Assembly (NCBI GenBank): GCA_037013495.1
Contig: CM072805.1
Location: 16,340,601 to 16,404,600 of the forward strand
Length of the DNA stretch: 64,000 bases
Direction: 5' to 3'
Origin: Hippophae tibetana
Lineage: Eukaryota > Streptophyta > Magnoliopsida > Rosales > Elaeagnaceae
The position numbers were made by a program, and so were the translations under genes. Below, piece by piece: positions 54,865-64,000 of the stretch (position 1 is the stretch's first letter; every line of letters begins with the position of its first letter). Below the pieces are notes generated by a model. The model had not been told where the DNA came from and searched no databases. It saw only the letters and a list, made by a program, of their open reading frames with translations.

Positions 54865-56489
54865 TATATTTTACCAAGGGGAGAAGATTTCATTGTAATT
54901 CACGCCTTCTACTTGTGTGTACCCTTGTGCAAAAGGTCTAGTACTTGGTTGGTTCAGCTGATTCTATTCCTTCTTTAAGTTTATACAACAACTTGCAACC
55001 CAACACCTTTGCATCAAATGGCAATTTTACAAGGACACTTGTGACTTTATCATTACCTAATAAACCCTCTTTTGACAATAGTTGTAACTTATGATCACTT
55101 ACATGACCCATGTGTTTATGCCATATTATAGACTTACCTTGATGATGACTAACAATAGCTACATTATTGGGAGATGTTTCATCTTCAAGAACATAGAATC
55201 CTTTTTGTTTGTTAGCTTTTAACATAATTAGAAACCCTCTAGATATTTCCATATTTTATTTCTCAACCTTAAAAGTAAACCCAGTTGCATCTAACATACC
55301 AACAGAGGTTAGATTTTCATTTACTTCAAGGATATACCTAACATCGTAATCCATCACAGGCTTAGTCTCACTTAGCCAATTCCTTTGATTTCACATTTTG
55401 AGTTTCCCCCAACATCACATGTCCATTAGCAACACTTCTAAAGTTCACAAATGATTCTCTGACTAGACAAATATGGCATGTACACCCAAGATCAATTATC
55501 CATTCCCTATCTGATCTCTCAGTTGAAATAGCAAGGATTTTAGCATCTTCTAATTGATCAGTAACCAGATCAATCTCACCCTCATTTGACCTCTCAAAAC
55601 CTTTCTTCAAGATAGGGTAATCTTTTCTATGATGCCCTTTTTCAAGCAAGCCTAACCCTTGTTGGATCTCTTTCTTGATTGTGATCTACCTCATGAATGA
55701 GATCTTGGTTTTTTTTTCTTGGGTCTTGACTCTTTTTTGTTTATTCTACTCCTTGTGTACATAATATCTCCACTATCCTTTCCCTTTTCACTTCTTCCAA
55801 GATCTTTCTTCTATTTTCTCAATTCTGCATTCCTGGTTTTAATAGCTAAAAACACAATATCAATTTTAAACCCATCCTTACCATACTGTAAAACATTCTT
55901 TACATCTCTAAACAATTCTAGTACTAAGTTCAAAAAGTGATAGCTTGATTCTCATCTGACAATTCCTCACCAGAGACTGCAAGTTCAATGGTCACCCTCT
56001 TTAATTCATCTAAATTTGCCTTCAAAATTTTAGATAAATCCATCTTAAATCCAAACAGTTGCACCTTCAAATTGATTCAACTTGAAAGTTACTTCATCAA
56101 GAATAGTTCATCTAACTTTTTTCACACTTCAAGAGCAATTCTTTCCTTGTTCACTTGCTTTATAACATTATTAGCAAGATTCAAGATAATGCTAGTAATG
56201 CCTTCTCAAGTAATTTCTTCGCTATGTAATTCTTTGGACATTCTGGTTCATCATTGATGCTACACAAGCAAAGAGTACATCTTCTGTTTCTATAATTCAA
56301 AGTCTCTTGATCCATCGAATTTATCTATCTCATTTTTCGTATATCCCATCTGGCTTGATTTCAACCACAAAATCTCATGAACTTGGCTTGAATCTTCTCA
56401 AGAGCAATTTTGAATTGATCATGTTCAATATTTTATCAAGAACAATTTAGTTTTCACTTCTCCAACTCCCAAGGCTCTGATACCACAAT

Positions 56490-56902
56490 TGTTAGAATAA
56501 CAACTTGCATGCAATCAAGAACTACAATCCATAATCAAGCAAGATATATAGAAATTAAAATATAATAACAACACACCAAATATTTTACATGGTTCAACCA
56601 CAACTTGAGAGCCTAGTCCAAGGGACGGCCAATACCCTTCAAAGTCCATTATAAGTCCATCTGAGATTACACCCTAAACAATCACTCATTTGTTAGACTG
56701 TTAGATCTTTCACAACTCACACACAAATTACTCTCTCAAGAACACAAGGCATACGCACACTCTTGATCTCATTTATGAAAAGTATCTCCCTCTCTACTTA
56801 ACCTGATGTTATATGTAGGTATCAAGATACAAGAAATTAAAGAGGACTTAATCATTCAATTTTCCACATCTGATTACCACATTTGATTTGAGTCACTTCA
56901 CA
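56490..56902 (-). repeat. 5' LTR of copia D
   Basis: 413 bp, TGTTAGAATAACAACTTG to ..GTCACTTCACA. It matches 45421-45780 and 47800-47843 on either side of the solo LTR insertion. Confidence 0.8.
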
Positions 56903-57540
56903 CAAATATAACATATAAGAGAATAATTATTACATGTCTTAAAAGCTTAAGTTTTTATGAAAATTGGTATGTGACATTTTTTCATAATATCATAACAGTA
57001 AACTCATGGAATCGAATCCTTGTACTAACCCCAAAATTTCATTAAATTTTCAAATTGATTGGCCTTGCAAAAAGAACAAAAAAACTAGTATTGAAGAAAG
57101 TATAAATGATGGTCTTTGCAAAGATAGACAAAATATTAAACTGAATGACATGTTAGCCTATATTTGAAAGGGAGTGTTAAAAAGTATAAACAAAATGTTA
57201 AGCCCTCCTCTTACAAGTTTGAACTTTTAGACTGATTGATTTTTACCTCTTTTCCAACATGGCATTACATACCTCTTTTCCAACATGGCATTACAAATGA
57301 CATGCTCAACTAAGAATCCAATTTGTAAGAATAATTACACCAAGATCAATTATTCTTTCGACTCAAATAGGTAACTGATACTTAGACATAGGATGAGAAT
57401 GCCAACCCATGGAATCTTTTTACGAACTCTATATTAATTCGGGCAAGCAAGTCTCACAATGTAAATTGAGCAATTAATATAAGAGAAGTACAAAACAACA
57501 TTCTCAATTCAACATATAATAAAAACAACCTGTAGCAACA
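56903..57540. other. Gene-free DNA
   Basis: No coding region. A short direct repeat 'tacctcttttccaacatggc' occurs twice in tandem at about 57246-57295. Confidence 0.5.
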
Positions 57541-59450
57541 AAGAAGAAACTGCAGTGAACACTATAGTGACAGTTTGCCTCACAGGCTCCTGTTCAGGCT
57601 AGCAGCATGCATAAACATAGCAAACTTCAAGCACCATGTAATCAAATAAACCTAACAAACCAATTAAAGAGTTTGACACACAACTAGGATAAGGAGATAC
57701 AGACACCTTAAAGACTCGCAGCAAACTTACATGCACATAATAGACACAAGTAATATAAATTAATAACGGAACAGGTAGATTAATTTATTACAATATAAGC
57801 AATATGCAACAAATAAAGGAAAGAAGGCATACAACAACAATAGCAAATATACTTTTTAATCAGAATCTACATCTAGTATGTTAGCATATACAAGATAATA
57901 ACTCAAATTATACTAATGCATCAATCTAAATATGCATAGCAACATTGAAAGAATCCAAGACCTGATACAAAATTAAGTTAAGAAGATATTGGCTCCTAAA
58001 GAACTCATCACTTAATAGAAGCCTATTAATGCATAAATCACAGACAACCAGACACAAGCAACAAATAAGTTACACAATAGTCAAAAAACTCATAGTAAAA
58101 AGAAAATGGATAGAGAATTCAATAAAAGCTTTCTAATTAGAATTTAAACTTCAATATGTAGAGACATATACCATTTAAACTTTGATTGTACCAACTACAC
58201 ATTTGAGTATGCAGAACACTAGATATAACAAGATAAACCCATATAAAAACCCTATCTATGTGGTAACATCCTCGGATTAGTTAAGGCAACCATTAAGAAG
58301 CAAACAATCCACTAATCAATAAAACAATTACAACTCTTGTATAAATTAAAACCACTGATATCTCTATCAATTGGAACCTCCGTCCTAACTGCCTATTGCT
58401 ACTTTTGCTTGCTACTCCCACAATGTCTTTTCAACACACGAACTCAACTCACCTTTAGAGCCAACACCACACAATGTGGTGTGATCAGAAACACGAATCA
58501 ATAATGAGTGACATGTATAATCAACTGAACCATCCTCGAATACGAACACCCAATAAACAACAAATGACACATAATCCACCATAAACCACCAAGGGACACA
58601 CAATCCAAGATGTGATAACTCAAAAAATTTAACTCTACCCACTATCACAAAGAAATTCTCACATATAAAAAGTTGCACAAAGTTAACTATCAGCTAATGC
58701 ATGGCTCACCTCACATAAACTACTTGCAAACACTGTCTCAAGTACTCACCACTCATAACCACAGTTTTTCTAACACAATCATGAATTATTAATACTAAAC
58801 AACACACAAGGTATTAGTGATTCGAAAATAGAAAGAGCAAGATCTCAATTTGGTAGAACTTTGTTATATTTTTATGGATACCAAATAAGAAATAAAGAAG
58901 GGATATTTATAGAACTTGAAATTGCCACCTCACCACCACTTGTGGCGAGGTCCTTGGCAAGCTTGGGGACAAGTTGGTAAAAAGTTACAATTTTTGTTCC
59001 AAAAATTGTCAAGTACATTCCATAAATACCCACATCCAAAACAAACCAAAAAACATAAGCGATAACGTCGATATACACAATACGAAAACCAATTTCATAA
59101 TGTGTGTAAATATGCTTGTATATATAATATTCCTAATTATATGCATATGTATATTATTGATTTGCAGTAACCAATATTAAACAGAGGAAGAAAACCTTAC
59201 ACAGAAGAAAAGAAAACACCAAGTAAAATAACAAAAACTGTGTTTTGTACACTGAGAGTCAACATACAAACACAATTACAATGAAACTTACACCAACATA
59301 CATCAATAAATATACACAATACTCTAAGCAAATCCAATTTATATAACATGTAAACACACAAAAAAATGGTAATTTTTACTATACAACGACTTTTGCTATA
59401 TACTTTCAAATGTAAAATAAAATACAGAAATTTGAAAAGGAGCAACAATA
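57540..59450 (-). mobile_element. Copia LTR-like remnant downstream of the receptor-kinase exon
   Basis: Homologous, in the same orientation, to the putative LTR at about 21.0-22.7 kb: shared blocks include 'caacacacaaacccaactc' versus 'caacacacgaactcaactc', the 'gtggtgtgatcag' region, 'ttccataaatacccaca', and 'ctaattatatgcatatgta'. No pol domain adjoins, so it is a solo LTR or a fragment. Non-coding and old. It ends about 130 bp from the stop codon of the kinase exon and may now contribute its 3' flank. Limits are approximate. Confidence 0.5.
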
Positions 59451-59579
59451 ATAACCCCGAGTGTGTGAAAAAAAAGGGTAATCATCCATAGCAAATGTAC
59501 AGGAAATTACCATTTTCCATTTGCGAAAAGAAGAGGAATTAGCAGGAGATTTCAGTTAGTAAAAGGATGGAGCAGACAT

Positions 59580-59956
59580 TTATAACGCATCTTTTAGAAG
59601 AATAGCATCAGTTGAAGAAGGAACGAAATTCCAATCTTGCTCATTGGATTGGATAAGCATTAGGACTACTTCACGCATTGATGGCCGGTCATAAGGAGAC
59701 AAATTCGTGCATATGAAACCAATCTTTAAGACATTAAGCATATGTTTCACTGTATTTTTGTCCGTAAGATCCAAACGAGCATCAAGAATCCCAGGTGTCA
59801 ATGAATGATCCCGAATATAGTGTCTGACCCAAGTGACAAGATCACCCCCTTGTTCTATTGGCTGCACGGGAGCTCTACCAGTAAGCAACTCCAGCAAAAC
59901 AACACCATAGCTGTAGATGTCGCATTTTTCTGTAACTTTCATGGTGTATGCATACT
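59580..59956 (-). CDS. Last exon of an LRR receptor-like kinase (At2g33170/At5g63930-like)
   Basis: This exon encodes the C-terminal part of a Ser/Thr kinase domain and tail, about 125 residues. It begins just after a pyrimidine-rich acceptor ('tctgcttttgttgcag') at the APE|YAYT junction. Visible in order: [17 protein letters not shown] (activation-segment end and subdomain IX; the Asp of CDIYSYG is the conserved one), [32 protein letters not shown], then [12 protein letters not shown] (subdomain XI, invariant Arg), and a tail ending LLKDAL at a TAA. The match to the plasma-membrane LRR-RLK group of Arabidopsis At2g33170 and At5g63930 is strong from memory. The exon has no interruption. The 5' exons (signal peptide, LRRs, transmembrane segment, ATP-binding lobe) are not in the window: upstream is intron-like DNA and then a caulimovirid fossil. 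The gene is therefore either split by a long intron extending past 64 kb or is a 3' remnant. Confidence 0.88.
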
Positions 59957-60412
59957 CTGCAACAAAAGCAGAAATTACATCAATAATGTTCAACACCAAA
60001 ATTTTACAAATTTAGAAGAGACCACAACAACAACAACAATAATAATAAGCTGGAGACAGTAAATCATTGTGAAGATTTGCCACTGTACTGACACATTGTT
60101 AAGTTTATTTTGCATACTTTACCAAGAGATTTTGACGAATAAAATATCTTTCATAGAGCACAGTCTCTGAAATGATAGCATGCGCAACAGTCTAGAGTTC
60201 CTTATTATATCCAATTTAGTATAAATGTAATCTTAACTTTTCTAAGGGATAATATCTCAAATACTCGTGGGAGTTTAACATATCTTCATTTATGCCCTCG
60301 TTGTTTATAAAATATCTAAAATATTCTTAGATTTATGATTAATACCATTGATGTCTTTTATTCTTAATGGTGTTAATTTTTCATCCATTACTATTTAAAA
60401 TACTATTCTTTG
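59957..60412 (-). other. Intron-like sequence upstream of the kinase exon
   Basis: It begins with a clear 3' splice site. No kinase subdomains I-VIII were recognised in any frame here. A plus-strand frame across 59805-60062 is an antisense shadow. Confidence 0.55.
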
Positions 60413-60424
60413 ACTCTGATACTA
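60413..60424 (-). other. tRNA-Met-type primer site of the caulimovirid fossil
   Basis: Minus-strand TAGTATCAGAGT, two differences from the consensus TGGTATCAGAGC, located downstream of the leader. Short, so it could be chance. Confidence 0.4.
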
Positions 60425-61536
60425 ATAAGTGTAAGCTAAAAAACGTGTCAGAAAATGATCACTGGGTCGGTGCAGCCTTATGGTATCTATTAGATAGCAC
60501 ATGCGGCCGATAAAGGTTTTCTTTAGGCTCGAACATGGAGCAAATCCAAAAGCCTCCCTTTCTATCTTACAGGAGTGAGAGTTCCTTGCTTCTTTTACAT
60601 GGTCTAATACCAATTTTTGTGGATCAATACAATTTTTAATTGGGGTTAATATTGACCTAATTGATAGTCTTTGTTTATTTACATAAGACAATAATTTGTC
60701 TAAAAAGCTTACTATTTGTTGGTATAAATCTAATTTTCTTCTATATTCATTATAATTGTTTAGTATATTATGTTATTCATTATGTCGATTACTTAATTCT
60801 AATCTTGAATATATTAAGTGTCTTTTAAAATTAAAAATTATTCTTTCATTTGTTAAATCTAATAATTCTAATTTATGTACTAATGATTCAATGTTCATAA
60901 ATATTATCTTGATAAATCATATGTGTTGAATGCATATTATTTTGTCCTCTTCGTAGTTTACAAACAAGTTTTTTTTATGTATATACAGTGTACTTATAAT
61001 CTTCAAAGTAGTATCCAAACATTAAGTTGTTGAATTCCTCTTCCTCTATTCTTACATATTTTTGACTAAAATAGTTTTTTAATATCCTTAAAACAGAATG
61101 ATCTATGATGTTTTTGATAGCTTTAATATAATCTGTGTAGATATCTAATAAGGTGTTAAATCTTTTAACATTTTGCAAGACAAGTTTCATAATCTTCTCT
61201 TTAAAGTATTCATTTAAATGATAGAGATAAACTTTATTAAATATTTCTAATAAAATTAGATTTTTATCTTTGATTTTATTTGGAATTATTAGTTATCTTG
61301 TTGTAAGCAAATATCTAAACATTCAAGATTTTTAACTGGCTTAAATTTATAATTATTACACCTGAATTTGATGGGTCTACCACGGTCTTCCCTTCTGTCC
61401 ATCTTCTTTTGTTACACCTGTTATGCCTCATCTTTGCTCAAACCTCAAAGCCCTCCTGGCAATGGTAAGCCTTCTACATCCGTACATAAATAATGTCCAA
61501 TATTTGACTTACTAGAAAAGAGTAATTGAACTCCAT
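60425..61536 (-). other. Leader-like region of the caulimovirid fossil
   Basis: It contains short minus frames (60975-61190, rich in Lys/Tyr/Ile; and 60422-60691, with SHSCKIEREAFGFAPC) that I cannot match to a named protein. The region is AT-rich. The second frame may derive from another element. Confidence 0.35.
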
Positions 61537-61542
61537 TTTATT
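61537..61542 (-). terminator. AATAAA poly(A) signal in the caulimovirid leader
   Basis: AATAAA lies about 180 nt after the expected transcription start (about 61720). That spacing is close to the known short distance between cap site and poly(A) signal in caulimovirus 35S RNA, which is bypassed once to make the terminally redundant RNA. Confidence 0.45.
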
Positions 61543-61746
61543 TATAGGATAATAATTATTACAACTTAAGGTCAACTAAGAACATTGAAGAGGTGCTTAA
61601 CCGCTTATAATTGCTGGGAATATCATTATTAGTTTTGGGATTTCTAGATAGAGGGGTTTTCTATGCTAGAGTTTTATGTGTGTTTTATAGTAAAGAGCTC
61701 TAGATTTTTGTGTATTCATGTGTGTTTTGAAATGAGCATAAGGGTT

Positions 61747-61758
61747 CCTTTTATAGTA
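61747..61758 (-). promoter_or_regulatory. 35S-like TATA region of the caulimovirid fossil
   Basis: Minus-strand TACTATAAAAGG followed by 'aacccttatgctcatttc', resembling the CaMV 35S arrangement (TATATAAGG, then 'aagttcatttcattt'). It lies about 175 bp after the ORF VI end. Activity is unknown. Confidence 0.6.
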
Positions 61759-61930
61759 CAAGGAATCCCTGTTTACAAAACTATAATTATCATTTTACCC
61801 TTGCTTTAATAATTTTTCTACTTTTTGTTTTAATGATAGTCACTTCTCTTTTCCTTGGCACATACTGCCGACTGAGATGTGGGTCTACATCTTTATTTTT
61901 TTTATCATCTTCTGCAGACAATCCCTCTCT

Positions 61931-63965
61931 TTATATTTCTTTGTCGTTTTCTACCGACGATTCTTTTGATGACGTTGATGATGATGCATCTTTATCTTCT
62001 CGGTCTTTGATGCAGAGAATGCATTCGTGGTCTTTGGTGGCTTTTCTGACATATAAGCAGAATACCTTACCAATTTCTAGGTTGTTGCAGTTAAAATTGG
62101 TTTCATATTTAGTAATTTTTTCACCATCTTCTTCGGAAAGAGCCATGCTACTGTGGGAAATGATGATGACTTTACTAGTTGAATTTATTTTGATCTTAAT
62201 AAAATTGTCAATTTTCTTGAGTTCGTAGTAAATTTGGCCTAACATTTGACCTCTTGGTACATAGAGTTCTTCTGCGTTGAATTCTTTTTCTGGAAGTGCA
62301 CTTCGTTTAGAAACTTCTCTGTTTGTATTAGAAATTCCTATCTTGATAAAGTGGTAGAGACTAATACATCTTTCCTCATTCTAGTTCATTAATGAACTGA
62401 AAAATCTAAGATAAACAGATTTATCACCTACTTTAATCTTCTTTCTGAAGTTCTTGATTGCTCTTTTAAAATTCTCTGGAAAATAACTTAACTCACTTAA
62501 ATTAATTCCTAGATATATATTTTCTATTATTCCTGCATGAAAATCTTTATATATAAATATTAGATCAATTCCTTCCAAGATATTGAATTTATTTTCTACA
62601 GGAAATTCCTTGTCTGTAGTATAGAACTTCATATCTTCAATATGTTCTTGGGTAGACTTTTTGGTCAAGTTATAGAGACTCAACCATTGTGGTTTGTTGA
62701 AATTTCTATATTGGTCATTCTCATCTTCAATGATTGTAGAATACCTTACCAATTTCCAAGTTGTTGCAGTTAAAATTGGTTTCATATTTAGTAATTTTTT
62801 CACCATCTTCTTCAGACAGAGTCATGCTACTGTGGAAAATGATGATGACTTTACTAGTTGAATAATTTATTTTAATCTTAATAAAATTGTCAATTTTATT
62901 AAGTTCATAGTAAATTTGGCCTAACATTTGACCTCTTAGTACATAGAGTTCTTCTATGTTGAATTCATTTTCTGGAAGTGCGCTTCGTTTAGAAACTTCT
63001 CTGTTTGTATTAGAAATTCCTATCTTGATAAAGTGGTAGGGACTAATACATCCTTCCTCATTCTATTTTATTAATGAACTGAAAAATCTAAGATAAATAT
63101 ATTTGTCATCTACTTTAATCTTCCTTCTGAAGTTCTTGATTGCTCTTTTAAAATTCTCTAGAAAATAACGTAACTCACTTAAATTAATTCCTAGATATAT
63201 ATTTTCTATTATTCCTGCATTAAAAGCTTTATATATAAATATTATATCAACTCCTTCCAAGATATTGAATTTATTTTTTACAGGAAATTCCTTGTTTGTA
63301 ATATAGAACTTCATATCTTCAATATATTCTTAGGTAGACTTTTTGGTCAAGTTATAGAGACTCAACCATTGTGGTTTGCTAAAATTTCTATATTGGTCCT
63401 TCTCATCTTCAATGATTGGAGTATTTCTAGGGAATGTCTCCCTGAATAGCACTAAATGATTTACTATTTTTTATGTCTCTGGAAGAGATGTTTCTCTAAA
63501 AACCTTCGGCTTCTATTTTATTGGTGAAGACTCTATGAGTTATTCCACTAATTCTTAAAATAGATTTACTGGTTTTTGCCCAGTTGTTATAAATTCCTGG
63601 TTTTGGGCCATTAGACCACATAAAATTTTTCATGTTCTTTTTCTGCCTCATCTGCCCAATTGAGTTTTTTGGTTTCAAAAGTTTTTTGTGAACTATTAGG
63701 TTCTTCCTCTTTATCTTTAGAAGTTTTACCTTCTTTAGATTAAATTTTTAATGAAGATTTCTCTTTTGAGCTTTTGGTTTCTAGAGGTTGTTTTGAACAA
63801 TTAAGTTTCTCTTGTTTCTATCCTGTCTCCATAAGAGATTTCTCGAGATATAGCAGCTCAAGTTGTTTCTGTAGGATTTTTATCTCTTTTTCTTTTATCC
63901 TGATTTTGATATCAAGATGTTCCATTCTTGAAAGCATAAAAATAATTAGAGGTGCTAATTAGGCT
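61931..63965 (-). pseudogene. Caulimovirid ORF VI (viroplasmin / translational transactivator) fossil
   Basis: In caulimoviruses this protein forms inclusion bodies and allows reinitiation of translation on the polycistronic 35S RNA. Parts in order: a charged coiled-coil-like N-terminal stretch near 63950-63820; a viroplasmin/RNase H1 N-terminal-like domain near 63620-63500 (SNGPKPGIYNNW, comparable to NGPHAGIYDDW of CaMV P6 as I recall it); a mini-TAV-like central region (FYTTDKEFPVENKFNI, later PENFKRAIKNFRKKIK, comparable to the CaMV block with FTTDNE and KDAVKRFR); and a C-terminal zinc-finger-like region at about 62060-61985 (HECILCIK) before an acidic, Ser-rich tail. The central region is present twice as a tandem repeat. 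Broken. Identification is from remembered P6 sequence, not from a search. Confidence 0.75.
62059..63418 (-). repeat. Tandem duplication (679-682-bp period) in the ORF VI fossil
   Basis: Copies lie at about 62059-62737 and 62738-63418. Both open on plus with 'agaataccttaccaatttc' and close with 'tctcatcttcaatgattg'. By eye the copies are about 95% alike, so the duplication looks later than much of the decay elsewhere in the window. Confidence 0.9.
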
Positions 63966-64000
63966 TGATATAACCTTTGTTGTAGGAGTTTTCAGTTAGT

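Larger units (their letters stand above)
45421..56902 (-). mobile_element. Ty1/copia element D, fossil host of a nest
   Basis: The 5' LTR is 56490-56902, with primer site TGGTATCAGAGCC beside it (minus, about 56474-56487). The 3' LTR is 45421-47843, interrupted by a solo LTR; a polypurine-like 'aggtggagat' lies at 47847-47856. Minus-strand parts: gag about 56480-55650, protease region 55368-55649 (with REWIIDLGCTCHICL), GAG-pre-integrase about 55252-55080, reverse-transcriptase pieces about 55060-54870 and 53800-53440, RNase H end about 53400-53235 and 48040-47940. Broken with many interruptions and very old, since three further elements with their own target duplications lie within it (solo LTR, copia B, CACTA). 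Confidence 0.8.
60413..64000 (-). mobile_element. Endogenous caulimovirid (pararetrovirus) fossil
   Basis: Minus-strand order: ORF VI-type transactivator region (about 63965-61931), TATA region (61758-61747), AATAAA (61542-61537), a leader with short frames, and a tRNA-Met-type primer site (60424-60413). This is the order ORF VI, promoter, poly(A) signal, leader, primer site known for caulimoviruses. It likely extends beyond the window end. Broken, with roughly ten or more interruptions. No virus LTRs are expected, and integration is presumed by illegitimate recombination. Genus is uncertain; possession of an ORF VI-type transactivator points to the caulimo-, soymo- or cavemovirus side rather than badnaviruses. 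Confidence 0.75.

Noticed and set aside
59805-60062. 85-codon plus frame
   Set aside because: Antisense to the kinase exon and running into a simple repeat.
1-64000. tRNA, rRNA or other RNA genes
   Set aside because: None seen by eye; TGGTATCA-type matches are retroelement primer sites, not tRNA genes.

Overview
This is a stretch of AT-rich nuclear DNA from a flowering plant, almost certainly a eudicot. Evidence: plant-type Ty1/copia and Athila/Calypso-type Ty3/gypsy LTR elements, plant hAT, MULE and CACTA DNA transposons, a caulimovirid fossil, and the last exon of a plant LRR receptor kinase. The copia and Calypso-like LTR types would fit a legume, but that is only a guess. There are no bacterial features. 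Nearly all the window is transposon sediment, and only one host gene piece is well supported (59.58-59.96 kb, minus strand).

Layout. 0-2.6 kb: a decayed MULE transposase (minus) followed by an AT-rich repeat array built on a palindromic TAACATGTTA core. 2.6-7.7 kb: gene-free DNA with one end of a CACTA element (from 5173) and two local tandem duplications. 7.7-20.9 kb: an Athila-type element (plus) with a gag-like plant-transposon-protein ORF at 14.2 kb; a copia element (8128-13658, minus) and a 2.07-kb solo LTR (18771-20838, minus) lie inside its LTRs. 20.9-23.3 kb: the 3' end of another copia element. 24.6-28.9 kb: Athila-type remnants in both orientations. 28998-34398: a copia element (plus) with a perfect 5-bp target duplication. 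34.4-37.1 kb: gene-free, with a probable foldback MITE.

37.1-56.9 kb is a dense nest. Copia A (minus) carries a 3.09-kb hAT element with perfect 12-bp ends and an 8-bp target duplication inside its 3' LTR. Copia D (minus) is the oldest layer and has received a 1.95-kb Calypso-like solo LTR, a full-length copia B (48048-53229) and an 887-bp CACTA-type element, each with its own target duplication. From 57.5 to 59.45 kb lies an LTR-like copia remnant downstream of the receptor-kinase exon.

The last 3.6 kb (60.4-64.0 kb, minus) is a caulimovirid fossil: a viroplasmin/translational-transactivator (ORF VI type) region with an internal tandem repeat, followed by a 35S-like TATA region, an AATAAA and a tRNA-Met-type primer site in the order used by caulimoviruses. 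It lies just upstream of the receptor-kinase exon, possibly inside that gene's last intron. This fossil, the ordered nest of insertions, and the G-box clusters in two independent solo LTRs are the most interesting observations. I found no convincing new functional system.
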